NCBI GenBank assembly: GCA_030636765.1
Contig: DAOVWI010000046.1
Span: forward strand, 1-13,964
From: Gemmatimonadales bacterium
GTDB taxonomy: Bacteria > Gemmatimonadota > Gemmatimonadetes > Palauibacterales > Palauibacteraceae
Direction of reading: 5' to 3'
DNA length: 13,964 nucleotides
Below, piece by piece: positions 6,545-13,217 of this stretch. The notes below the pieces were generated by a model. That model saw only the letters and a program-made list of their open reading frames with translations, did no database searches and was not told where the DNA came from. Both the position numbers and the translations under genes were made by a program. How positions within the stretch are numbered: the stretch's first letter is position 1; every line of letters starts with the position of its first letter.

Positions 6545-7121
6545 CGAAACCCCCGCCGCGCCGAGTGCCTCTCCCGCCTTGCGAGCCCAACTCGACGCCG
6601 AAGTGTTCCCGGAGCTTCCGGATGGCGTGGTGGTAACTCACCCGAACCGAGCCCTCGCTCGTCCCCAGCGCCCGCGCGATCTCCCGGTACGAAAACCCCT
6701 CCGTCGTCCGAAGCATCAGCACGTTCCGCTGCTGGGGAGGGAGCGTGCGCGCGACCGCCAGAGCGCGCTCCGCCAGATCCCGATTCACCGCCGACTCGTC
6801 CGGCCGGTCTCCCGCCGCCACATGATCGGCGGCCTCGAGGACCGACTCTCGACGACGTGCCTGCCGCCTGACCCAGTTCGTCGTCTCGTTGAAGGCGATC
6901 CGCGCCAGCCAGCTCCGAAACGTCGAATCGCCGCGGAACCGACCGATGCCCGCCGCGGCCCTGACGAACGTCTCCTGCACCACGTCCAGCGCCGCCGCCC
7001 GATCCCCCGTCGTTCGCACGGCCAACCGGAAAACAAAATCCGCATGGCCATCGTAAAGATACCGCCAAGCCGCTTCCTGACCGCGGCGTGCTTGCTCGAC
7101 CGCCTGTCGCTCGTCTAGCAT
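6519..7121 (-). CDS. ECF-family RNA polymerase sigma factor (sigma-70 type)
   Basis: This 200-aa protein carries sigma region 2 (about 21-90: YLYDGHADFVFRLAVRTTGD, DVVQETFVRAA, FRSWLARIAFNETTNWVRRQ) and region 4 (about 119-174: LPPQQRNVLMLRTTEGFSYREIA followed by the helix-turn-helix GTSEGSVRVSYHHAIRKLRE). Region 1 and the long region 3 are absent, as expected for the ECF group. The basic, Gly-rich tail after 178 overlaps the anti-sigma gene. The ATG at 7121 is chosen since the frame upstream has no other start and is GC-rich shadow. It heads a unit with anti-sigma, Spy-like protein and perhaps nfo, and is divergent from the efflux operon. A candidate ECF-type promoter lies about 70 bases upstream. 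Confidence 0.93.
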   Translation of the reverse strand: MLDERQAVEQARRGQEAAWRYLYDGHADFVFRLAVRTTGDRAAALDVVQETFVRAAAGIGRFRGDSTFRSWLARIAFNETTNWVRRQARRRESVLEAADHVAAGDRPDESAVNRDLAERALAVARTLPPQQRNVLMLRTTEGFSYREIARALGTSEGSVRVSYHHAIRKLREHFGVELGSQGGRGTRRGGGFDEYGESEH

Positions 7122-7179
7122 TCGTCGCAGCCATTCGGTGACCCCGGACGGTTTGCGGGCCGTCGGGCCTGCCTGCCGA

Positions 7180-7200
7180 CCCGTCAACCGTTTGGACGGG
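7180..7200. promoter_or_regulatory. Imperfect palindrome overlapping the candidate -10
   Basis: CCCGTC (7180-7185) and GACGGG (7195-7200) form a 6-bp inverted repeat around a 9-base centre. The right arm contains the CGTC of the candidate minus-strand promoter. It could be an operator or a leader hairpin; no regulator is identified. Confidence 0.3.
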
Positions 7201-7220
7201 CTCGAACCGGAAAAGGTTAA
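7195..7220 (-). promoter_or_regulatory. Candidate ECF-type promoter of the sigma operon
   Basis: On the minus strand TTAACC (7220-7215) is followed after 16 bases by CGTC (7198-7195) and CAA. This resembles the AACC...CGTC pattern known for many ECF promoters, with normal spacing. It would give a leader of about 65 bases before the sigma start at 7121 and would fit self-activation. This is pattern matching by eye; no mapped start site supports it. Confidence 0.4.
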
Positions 7221-7240
7221 AGGAGTGGCGAGCGGCGGGC

Positions 7241-7318
7241 TGGGCAACCCGGCGCCGAGGGCAGGCTGGGCAACCTGGCGCCGAGGGCGAGGTGGGCAAC
7301 GCGGCGCCCGCCCGGAAC
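7241..7318. repeat. Three tandem copies of a 26-bp unit in the sigma/tolC divergent region
   Basis: Copies start at 7241, 7267 and 7293, each beginning TGGGCAAC and containing the palindrome GGCGCC. Copies 1 and 2 match in 22 of 26 bases; copy 3 has diverged in its second half. The array ends 26 bases before the tolC start codon, so it lies in the tolC leader or promoter. It may be a protein-binding array or a slippage product. Confidence 0.7.
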
Positions 7319-7344
7319 ATCCAAACGTGGGAAGAGAGGAAGAG

Positions 7345-8673
7345 ATGAGACTCGCGTGGTGCATGATCGTCCTCGCGACGGTGCAACTGACATGGGCTCC
7401 CTCCGCGTCCGGACAGGAGAGGGCTGCACCCTCGGTGCTGGGCGCCGACTCGATGCGCGAGGTCACGCTGGAAGAAGCGATCGGAATCGCCAGAACGCAC
7501 AACCCGGAGCTCCGCGTATCGGGGACGGGGGTGGACCAGGCGGAGTACAACCGGCTCGACGCGGTCGGGAACTTCCTTCCCGACTTCAACGCCGGCTTCG
7601 GGTATTCGAACGCCAGCACGGGACGACTGGACCAGACGGGTCAGGCGATCGTCACCACGAGCTACTTCTTTCAGCTCACCGGGCGCTACAACCTGTTCGA
7701 GGGCTTCCGCAAGTTCACGGAGCTGAGGAGCGCCAGGCTGGACCTGAGCGCCGAGCAGGCCCGATACCGGCAGGACGAGTTCGCCCTGATCCTCGCGGTC
7801 AAGCGGGCGTTCTACGACGCCCTGGCGTTGCGCGACCTGGTGTCGGTCGAGGCGGACCGCGTGAAGCGGCAGGAGGACCAGCTCGAGTTCGTCACGCAGC
7901 AGCTCCAGCTGGGACGGGCCACCCGCTCCGACGTGCTCCGCTCGCAAGTGGACCTGAACAACGCGAAGCTGGCCGTCCTGAACGCCGGGAACGACCTGCG
8001 CTCCGCTACCTTCCAGCTGGGACGGACCATGGGCCTGGACGGCCGCGTGGGACCGTCGCCGGAGGCCACGCTCGAGGGGGAGCCGCTCAACGTGAGCCGC
8101 GACCAGATCTATCGGGTCGGCCTGCAGAGCGCCCCATCGGTCGTGAGCGCCGTCGAGGGTGCCGAGGCGGCGGCGTCCCGCGTGTCGACGGCCCGATCGG
8201 CCTACCTGCCGAGCCTCGCCTTCGCCGGCGGATGGGCCTGGGCGAACACGACGTTTCCCCCGGACAACCGCAGCTGGACCCTCCAGCTGACCGGCTCTTA
8301 TCCCCTGTTCAACGGCTTCCAGCGGGAGAGCAACGTGTACCGCGCGCAGTCGCAGGCCGACGCCGCAAGATCCCAGCTGCGAGCCGCGGAGCTCCAGCTG
8401 ATCGTTGACCTGGACGCCGCGTACAACCAGATGGAGGGCGCCTCCGCGGCGATCGACCTGGCGGAGCAGAGCGTGGAGCTGAGCCGAGAGGACCTCCGGG
8501 TGAGCTCCGAGCGCTACCGCCTCGGGCTGGCGACGATCATCGACCTGCAGACGGCGCAGATCGCCGTTTCACAGGGGGAGGTCGATCTCATCCGGTCGCG
8601 ATTCGACTATCAGCTCGGCCTCGCGGAGCTGGAGTCGTTGCTCGGCCGCAGCCTGCCGGTCCCCGCACCGTAG
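7345..8673 (+). CDS. TolC-like outer membrane efflux protein (OEP family)
   Basis: This 442-aa protein is the outer-membrane channel of a tripartite efflux system. A signal peptide is visible (about residues 1-24, MRLAWCMIVLATVQLTWAPS followed by ASGQ). The body has the two internally similar OEP halves, each with an extended strand segment (GRYNLFEGF; GSYPLFNGF) followed by long Ala/Leu/Gln-rich coiled helices, and conserved-style segments such as LQLGRATRSDVLRSQVDLNNA and YRLGLATIIDLQTAQIAVSQG. ATG at 7345 is preceded by AGAGGA with four bases between; the open frame reaching back to 7138 is repeat-containing leader. Length is normal for the family. It is the first gene of the plus-strand efflux operon with the MacA-like adaptor and MacB-like permease. 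Confidence 0.94.
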   Translation: MRLAWCMIVLATVQLTWAPSASGQERAAPSVLGADSMREVTLEEAIGIARTHNPELRVSGTGVDQAEYNRLDAVGNFLPDFNAGFGYSNASTGRLDQTGQAIVTTSYFFQLTGRYNLFEGFRKFTELRSARLDLSAEQARYRQDEFALILAVKRAFYDALALRDLVSVEADRVKRQEDQLEFVTQQLQLGRATRSDVLRSQVDLNNAKLAVLNAGNDLRSATFQLGRTMGLDGRVGPSPEATLEGEPLNVSRDQIYRVGLQSAPSVVSAVEGAEAAASRVSTARSAYLPSLAFAGGWAWANTTFPPDNRSWTLQLTGSYPLFNGFQRESNVYRAQSQADAARSQLRAAELQLIVDLDAAYNQMEGASAAIDLAEQSVELSREDLRVSSERYRLGLATIIDLQTAQIAVSQGEVDLIRSRFDYQLGLAELESLLGRSLPVPAP

Positions 8674-8716
8674 CCCGCCGGTCCCCGCGCCGTGGCCTGC
8701 CGGTCCCGGCGTGGCC
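8651..8716. repeat. Three tandem copies of a 22-bp unit across the tolC stop
   Basis: Copies start at 8651, 8673 and 8695, each beginning GCC(T/C)GCCGGTCCC. Copies 1 and 2 match in 19 of 22 bases. The first copy encodes the last residues of the TolC-like protein and ends at its stop codon, so the rest is a duplicated gene end. The unit is GC-rich and runs straight into the hairpin at 8713-8730. Confidence 0.65.
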
Positions 8717-8730
8717 GGCCCGATCCGGCC
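8713..8730 (+). terminator. GC hairpin between tolC and the adaptor gene
   Basis: GGCCGG (8713-8718) pairs with CCGGCC (8725-8730) around a 6-nt loop. There is no T-tract, and the downstream genes belong to the same efflux system. Partial attenuation or mRNA processing is therefore as likely as true termination. Confidence 0.3.
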
Positions 8731-8782
8731 GGCTCGAGGATCGATGTGGAAGGGTTGAACATGTCCCGAGCCAGGCGGTATC

Positions 8783-8836
8783 ATCCACCACGATGATCCA
8801 AGCAGAACCATCCACCACGATGATCCAGGAAGCGAT
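8783..8836 (+). repeat. 27-bp tandem duplication spanning possible start codons of the adaptor gene
   Basis: The 18 bases ATCCACCACGATGATCCA occur at 8783-8800 and again at 8810-8827. The 27-base period is a multiple of three, so two in-frame ATGs (8793 and 8820) are produced. ATCATC (8780-8785) can pair with GATGAT (8792-8797), which would place the first ATG in a stem. The downstream ATG at 8835 has AGGA at 8827-8830 and is the better start. Confidence 0.65.
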
Positions 8837-10247
8837 GCAGGAACCCAACTCCAAGGAAGCCAGGCTCGTTCCACCGGCTCTCGTCCTCCTCGCCGCGGCG
8901 GTGGCCGCGTGCGGCCAGAGTCCGGCCCGGGAGTCCGTGCCGGAGTTCGAGACCGCCGTCGTCGAGATGCGTAGCCTCGTGTCGAGCGTGGTCGCCACCG
9001 GGACGGTCGAGCCGATCCGCATCGTCGACGTGAAGTCACAGGCCTCGGGCGAGATCCTCGAACTGAGTGTCGAGCTCGGAGACTACGCGGAGAAGGGCGC
9101 CAAGCTCGTGCGGATCGATCCGAGAGACGTCCGAAACTCGTTCGAGCAGGCCGAGGCGGACCTCGACGTGGCGGTCGCCCGCATCCAGGTCGCCGAACGC
9201 CGCCTGGGGCGCAGCCAGGCGCTGCACGACTCCTCGATCGTGACGGATGAGGAGCTCGAGAACGCGATCCTGGAGCACGCGAACGCGCGCGCCGCGCTCG
9301 TGAAGGGGGAGACGAACCTGGAGCTCGCCGCCGACCGCCTCAACGACGTCCTCGTGCGGGCGCCGATCTCGGGCACCGTCGTGGAGCGGGCGATCGAGGC
9401 CGGCCAGATCGTCACGTCTACGCGTGAGGTGACCGGCGGCACGCTCCTGATGCGCATGGCCGATCTCACCGAAGTACAGGTCCGCACCATGGTCGATGAG
9501 ACGGACATCGGGAGGATCCGAGCGGACCTGCCGGCAGGCATCACGGTCGAAGCCTACCCGGATCAGACCTTCAACGGTACGGTCCTGAAGATCGAGCCTC
9601 AGGCGGTAGTCGAGCAGGGCGTCACCATGTTCGCAGTGCTGACCCGAATCGGGAACGAGCAGAACCTGCTCCGCCCCGGGATGAACGCGGACGTGGAGAT
9701 CGTGATCGGGCGCCGCGACGAGGCACTGTCGCTCAAGAACGGAGCCATAAAGACGCCCGAGGATGCCCGGCAGCTCGTGCAGGCGCTCGGACTGGATCCG
9801 GAGCTGCTGAAGCAACGTGCCGAGGCGCCGGTGGAATCAGACCCTTCGGACGATCAGACCGGCGGGGAGGAGGGCGAGGGGGAGGTTCTCGATCAGCTGC
9901 GCTCGATGTCCCAGGAGGAGAGGCGGAGCCATCTCCAGCAGCTGGAACCGGCGGAGCGCCAGCGAATCTTCCAGGAATTCCGGCTGGCCAGGGAGCGCCA
10001 GCAGCAAGCCGACCGGACCAATCCCGCCCGGCCGAAGCCGGCGTTCGTGTTCGTCGAGGACTCGACGGGCGCACTCACGATCCGGCCGGTGACGATCGGC
10101 CTCAGCAGCTGGGAGTTCACGGAGGTGCTGGCCGGCGTAGAGGAGGGCGACGAGGTGCTCCAGGTGCCCCTCGCGCTCATCCAGCAGCTCGAGTTGCTCG
10201 AGAGAGTTCGGAGCCGGACGGGCCTGCCCGGCGTTCAGCAACGATAG
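8835..10247 (+). CDS. MacA/HlyD-like periplasmic adaptor lipoprotein
   Basis: Membrane fusion protein that links an inner-membrane transporter to the TolC-like channel. From ATG 8835 it has 470 aa; in-frame ATGs at 8793 and 8820 would add 14 or 5 residues. A lipobox VAAC places the lipidated cysteine at residue 26. Lipoyl halves are at 67-98 (SQASGEILELSVELGDYAEKG) and 174-192 (VRAPISGTVVERAIEAGQIV), joined by an alpha hairpin (about 100-170). The beta-barrel follows at about 205-300 with LRPGMNADVEIVI. Unusual is an acidic, helical insertion at about 304-402, rich in Glu/Gln, before the last domain (VFVEDSTGALTIRPVTIG and beyond). It is followed after 27 bases by the permease gene. Naming it macA would go too far without the ATPase partner. 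Confidence 0.92.
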   Translation: MQEPNSKEARLVPPALVLLAAAVAACGQSPARESVPEFETAVVEMRSLVSSVVATGTVEPIRIVDVKSQASGEILELSVELGDYAEKGAKLVRIDPRDVRNSFEQAEADLDVAVARIQVAERRLGRSQALHDSSIVTDEELENAILEHANARAALVKGETNLELAADRLNDVLVRAPISGTVVERAIEAGQIVTSTREVTGGTLLMRMADLTEVQVRTMVDETDIGRIRADLPAGITVEAYPDQTFNGTVLKIEPQAVVEQGVTMFAVLTRIGNEQNLLRPGMNADVEIVIGRRDEALSLKNGAIKTPEDARQLVQALGLDPELLKQRAEAPVESDPSDDQTGGEEGEGEVLDQLRSMSQEERRSHLQQLEPAERQRIFQEFRLARERQQQADRTNPARPKPAFVFVEDSTGALTIRPVTIGLSSWEFTEVLAGVEEGDEVLQVPLALIQQLELLERVRSRTGLPGVQQR

Positions 10248-10274
10248 CCAGCGACTCGGAAGGAACCCGCACCC

Positions 10275-11486
10275 ATGCTTCTCATGGAGATTACGCGCGT
10301 CGCGCTCGAAGCGATCCGATCGCATAAGCTTCGGTCGCTTCTCACCATGCTGGGAATCGTGATCGGCGTCGCCGCCGTCATCACCATGGTCGCGCTCGGC
10401 GAGGGGGCCAAGCGCGCCATACAGGAACAGATCGCCAGCCTTGGAACGAACGTGCTCACCGTGCGGCCCGGGCAGCTCTGGTTCCACGGCGTCCGCTCCG
10501 GCGCGTCGGCCGAGCTCACACCGGAGGATGCCGAGGCCGTGCTGGTGGGCGCGACGGCCGTCGTGTCGGTCGCGCCGGAGATGCGCTCCAACCTCCAGGT
10601 GGAGTTCGGGCGCTCCAACGCCAACCTGCGGGTGGTGGGCACGACATCGAACTACGCGGAGATCAACAGCTACCGGATCCAGGTGGGCCGCTTCTTCGAC
10701 GAGGCGGAGGATGCCGGACGCCGGCGCGTCGTCGTGCTCGGCGGCGCCGCGCCGTCCGTGCTCGGGACCACGGCCGAGCAGCTGGTGGGCCAGCAGATGA
10801 AGATCCGCAACATCACGTTCGATGTGGTCGGCGTCCTGGAGGAAAAGGGAAGCGTCAGCTGGTTCAACTACGACGAGCAGATCTTCGTGCCGCTGGAAAC
10901 GGCCCGTTTCCGGTTGATGGGAACGGACCGGCTGGGCTCGTTCAACGTGGTCGTGGCGGATGCCTCTTCGATGTCCGTCGCCATGGCCCAGATCGAGGAG
11001 ACTCTTCGGCGTCAGCACCGGCTCCGGGTCGGGGAGGACAACGACTTCTGGATCCAGAACCGGGCGGAGCTCATGGGCACCCAGGAGGAGACGACCCGCA
11101 CGTTCACCTTCCTGCTCGCCGGGATCGCGGCGGTGAGTCTCCTCGTGGGCGGCATCGGGATCATGAACATCATGTTGGTCTCGGTCACCGAGCGCACGCG
11201 GGAGATCGGGGTCCGGAAGGCGCTCGGTGCGACGCGACGGGCGGTCCTCTTCCAGTTCCTCCTGGAGGCGCTCGTGCTCTGCCTGGCGGGCGGCCTTCTC
11301 GGGATCATCGTCGGTGTCGCGGGCTCGAAGGTTCTCTCGAGCCTAGCCCACTGGAACACGGCTGTATCGACGAATGCCGTCATGCTCGCCGTCGTTTTCT
11401 CCGCTTCCGTCGGGCTGTTCTTCGGCATCTGGCCGGCGCGTCGCGCGGCGAAGATGGATCCGATCGTCGCACTTCGTCACGAATAG
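10275..11486 (+). CDS. MacB-like ABC transporter permease (FtsX/MacB periplasmic core), no ATPase domain
   Basis: This 403-aa inner-membrane protein has the MacB permease layout. It has one N-terminal membrane helix (about 21-42, LRSLLTMLGIVIGVAAVITM), a periplasmic core (about 45-270, with ALGEGAKRAI and GRFFDEAEDAGRRRVVVLG) and three C-terminal helices of the FtsX domain. That domain shows GGIGIMNIMLVSVTERTREI, VRKALGATR and WPARRAAKMDPIVALRHE. Such proteins move substrates through the periplasm by a force-transmitting cycle rather than through a membrane pore (family knowledge). Canonical MacB carries an N-terminal ATPase; it is absent here, and no separate ATPase gene is in the window. 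An AGGAAC lies upstream of ATG 10275; ATG 10284 is an alternative. The next gene starts 16 bases after its stop. Confidence 0.94.
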   Translation: MLLMEITRVALEAIRSHKLRSLLTMLGIVIGVAAVITMVALGEGAKRAIQEQIASLGTNVLTVRPGQLWFHGVRSGASAELTPEDAEAVLVGATAVVSVAPEMRSNLQVEFGRSNANLRVVGTTSNYAEINSYRIQVGRFFDEAEDAGRRRVVVLGGAAPSVLGTTAEQLVGQQMKIRNITFDVVGVLEEKGSVSWFNYDEQIFVPLETARFRLMGTDRLGSFNVVVADASSMSVAMAQIEETLRRQHRLRVGEDNDFWIQNRAELMGTQEETTRTFTFLLAGIAAVSLLVGGIGIMNIMLVSVTERTREIGVRKALGATRRAVLFQFLLEALVLCLAGGLLGIIVGVAGSKVLSSLAHWNTAVSTNAVMLAVVFSASVGLFFGIWPARRAAKMDPIVALRHE

Positions 11487-11502
11487 GAATAGACTAGAGG
11501 GC

Positions 11503-12024
11503 ATGCGACCGGATCCCGCCGCCCACACCGTTCCCGGCCTCGCTCACCTGCCGGACGAGGCGCGGCTCTGGATCTTCGGAGCGAGCCGGCCGATATCCGA
11601 GCAGGAGGTGGCCCCGCTCGTTTCGAGCACCGAGCGCTTCCTCGAGGGTTGGGCCGCCCACGGTCAGGCGCTCGCCGCCGCGTTCGACTGGCGATACGGC
11701 CACTTCCTGCTGGTGGCGGTGGACGAGGATCACACGGCCCCATCCGGCTGCTCCATCGACGCGCTCACGCGGCACGTGATGCACCTCGAAACGGAGCTGG
11801 ACGTCCGGCTGCTCGACGGCGGAGCGGTCTGGTTCCGGGACGCGGCCGGCATCCGGATGGTTAACCGCCGTGAGTTCAGGGAGATGGCGGCGCGCGGAGA
11901 GGTCGACGGTGACACGATCGTCTTCGACCTTGCCGTGCAGCGCCTCGGCGACGTGCGCACCGGTGGATGGGAACTTCCCGCCGCCTCGAGCTGGCACGCC
12001 CGGCTCTTGCCCTCCGCCGGCTGA
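11503..12024 (+). CDS. Conserved protein of unknown function, family often labelled ABC transporter ATPase
   Basis: This 173-aa soluble protein resembles a family common in Bacteroidota that databases often call ABC transporter ATPase. No Walker A, Walker B or ABC signature motif is visible here, so that label looks wrong for this protein. Recognisable family-like segments are RLWIFGASRPISEQEV (21-36), WAAHGQALAAAF (50-61), LLVAVDEDHTAPSGCSID (69-86), REFREMAARGEVDGDTIVFD (123-142) and SSWHARLL (162-169). The comparison is from memory. No signal peptide or membrane segment is seen. The start at ATG 11503 follows GAGGG by two or three bases; the longer open frame upstream overlaps the permease and is rejected. 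It lies 16 bases after the permease and is overlapped by the lipase, so co-expression is likely; the role is unknown. Confidence 0.8.
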   Translation: MRPDPAAHTVPGLAHLPDEARLWIFGASRPISEQEVAPLVSSTERFLEGWAAHGQALAAAFDWRYGHFLLVAVDEDHTAPSGCSIDALTRHVMHLETELDVRLLDGGAVWFRDAAGIRMVNRREFREMAARGEVDGDTIVFDLAVQRLGDVRTGGWELPAASSWHARLLPSAG

Positions 12025-13175
12025 TCGACACAACACCGATCCGTCGGAGCGGCTCCTCGCCGCTCGCTATCGTTCTGTCGGGAGGTGGAGCCCGCGCCGC
12101 CTATCAAACGGGCGTCCTTTCCTATGTCTGCCGGCGAGTGCCGTCTCTCTCCGTGCCCATCGTCACCGGCGTATCGGCCGGCGCGATCAACGCCGCCTTC
12201 CTGGCCGCGCAAGGCGGTCCGCTCGATACCGCGGTGGAGGCCCTGAAGCGCCGGTGGTGCTCGCTCACCACCGAACAGGTGTTCCGGGCCGACCCCGTCT
12301 CGCTCACGGGGATCGGGGCGCGCTGGCTGTATCGCCTCTTCTCGGGTGGCGCGCGGCTCGGGCCTGAGGTGCGGGGGCTGGTCGACAACCGGCCGCTGAG
12401 AGAGTTCCTGCTGGGAACGATCGACTTCCCGGCGATCGAGACGAACATCCAGGAGGGGAGGCTGCGCGCCGCCGCCATCACGGCGACCTCCTACTCGACC
12501 GGGCAGACGGTCACCTTCGTCCAGGGAGAGCCGGGGATCTCCACGTGGGAGCGGGGGAATCGAGTCGCGGTCCACGCCAGCCTCACGGTCGACCACGTCA
12601 TGGCCTCAGCGGCGCTCCCCGTGCTGTTCCCGGCAACTCGACTGGGGAGCGAGTACTTCGGCGACGGCAGCCTCCGACAGCGCACGCCGCTGGCGCCGGC
12701 TGTCCACCTGGGAGCCGGGCGTCTCTTCGCCATCTCGACGCGCTATCCGCGTACGGCAGAGGAGGCAGCCGGCTCGGAGCCGGAAGGCTATCCGCCCCCG
12801 GCCCGGGTGGCCGGGCTGCTCTTCAACTCGATCTTCCTGGACGCGTTGGACGAGGACGCCGCGCGCCTCAGCCGGATCAACGAACTGCTCGGCCGGATCC
12901 CGGAGGGTCCGTCGCGGCCTCAGGATCTGCGGCCGGTGGAGCTTCTCGTCCTCCGGCCGTCACAAGACCTCGGCCGTCTCGCCGCCGAGTACGCGGAGCA
13001 CCTCCCCGGCTTCCTCCGCTTCCTGGTCAGCGGTATCGGCGCTCGACACAGCGAAAGCTCCGACCTGTTGAGCTATCTCCTCTTCGAGAGCGCCTACATC
13101 TCCCGGTTGATCGAGCTGGGCGAGAAGGATGGCGAGAGGAACTGGCCTCGCGTGGAGGCTTTCCTGGCGCCATAG
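11967..13175 (+). CDS. Patatin-like phospholipase
   Basis: This 402-aa putative lipid acyl hydrolase uses a Ser-Asp dyad. Visible are the oxyanion loop SGGGARAAYQTG (38-49), the nucleophile elbow GVSAG with Ser70, the family segment ASAALPVLFPA (213-223) and the catalytic Asp233 in DGS (usual motif DGG/DGA). The part beyond 250 is less typical and ends in a helical stretch around 340-395. No signal peptide is evident, so it is probably cytosolic or on the inner face of the membrane. ATG at 11967 lies inside the previous gene (58-base overlap, other frame); no ATG, GTG or TTG lies between that stop and the catalytic loop, so this start is well supported. Substrate is unknown; a link to efflux or envelope upkeep is only positional. 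Confidence 0.93.
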   Translation: MGTSRRLELARPALALRRLIDTTPIRRSGSSPLAIVLSGGGARAAYQTGVLSYVCRRVPSLSVPIVTGVSAGAINAAFLAAQGGPLDTAVEALKRRWCSLTTEQVFRADPVSLTGIGARWLYRLFSGGARLGPEVRGLVDNRPLREFLLGTIDFPAIETNIQEGRLRAAAITATSYSTGQTVTFVQGEPGISTWERGNRVAVHASLTVDHVMASAALPVLFPATRLGSEYFGDGSLRQRTPLAPAVHLGAGRLFAISTRYPRTAEEAAGSEPEGYPPPARVAGLLFNSIFLDALDEDAARLSRINELLGRIPEGPSRPQDLRPVELLVLRPSQDLGRLAAEYAEHLPGFLRFLVSGIGARHSESSDLLSYLLFESAYISRLIELGEKDGERNWPRVEAFLAP

Positions 13176-13207
13176 GAGCCGCACCCCGTTACTCGGTCAG
13201 GCTCCTA
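13173..13207. terminator. Hairpin between convergent lipase and ybgA-like genes
   Basis: TAGGAGCC (13173-13180, including the lipase stop codon) pairs perfectly with GGCTCCTA (13200-13207) over a 19-nt loop. It sits in the 42-bp gap between two converging genes, where a bidirectional terminator is expected. No T-tract follows on either strand. Confidence 0.5.
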
Positions 13208-13217
13208 GCCCAGCCCT

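Noticed and set aside
7241..7318. CRISPR-like array
   Set aside because: The repeats are directly adjacent with no unique spacers and no cas genes are present, so it is a simple tandem repeat.
6541..7947. 468-residue minus-strand frame over the sigma gene and tolC
   Set aside because: It runs antisense through tolC and out of frame through the sigma gene; the translation lacks any family motif.
9036..11018. Long minus-strand frames opposite the adaptor and permease genes
   Set aside because: Mirror-frame artefacts of high-GC coding DNA; the His/Arg/Glu-rich translations have no recognisable domain.
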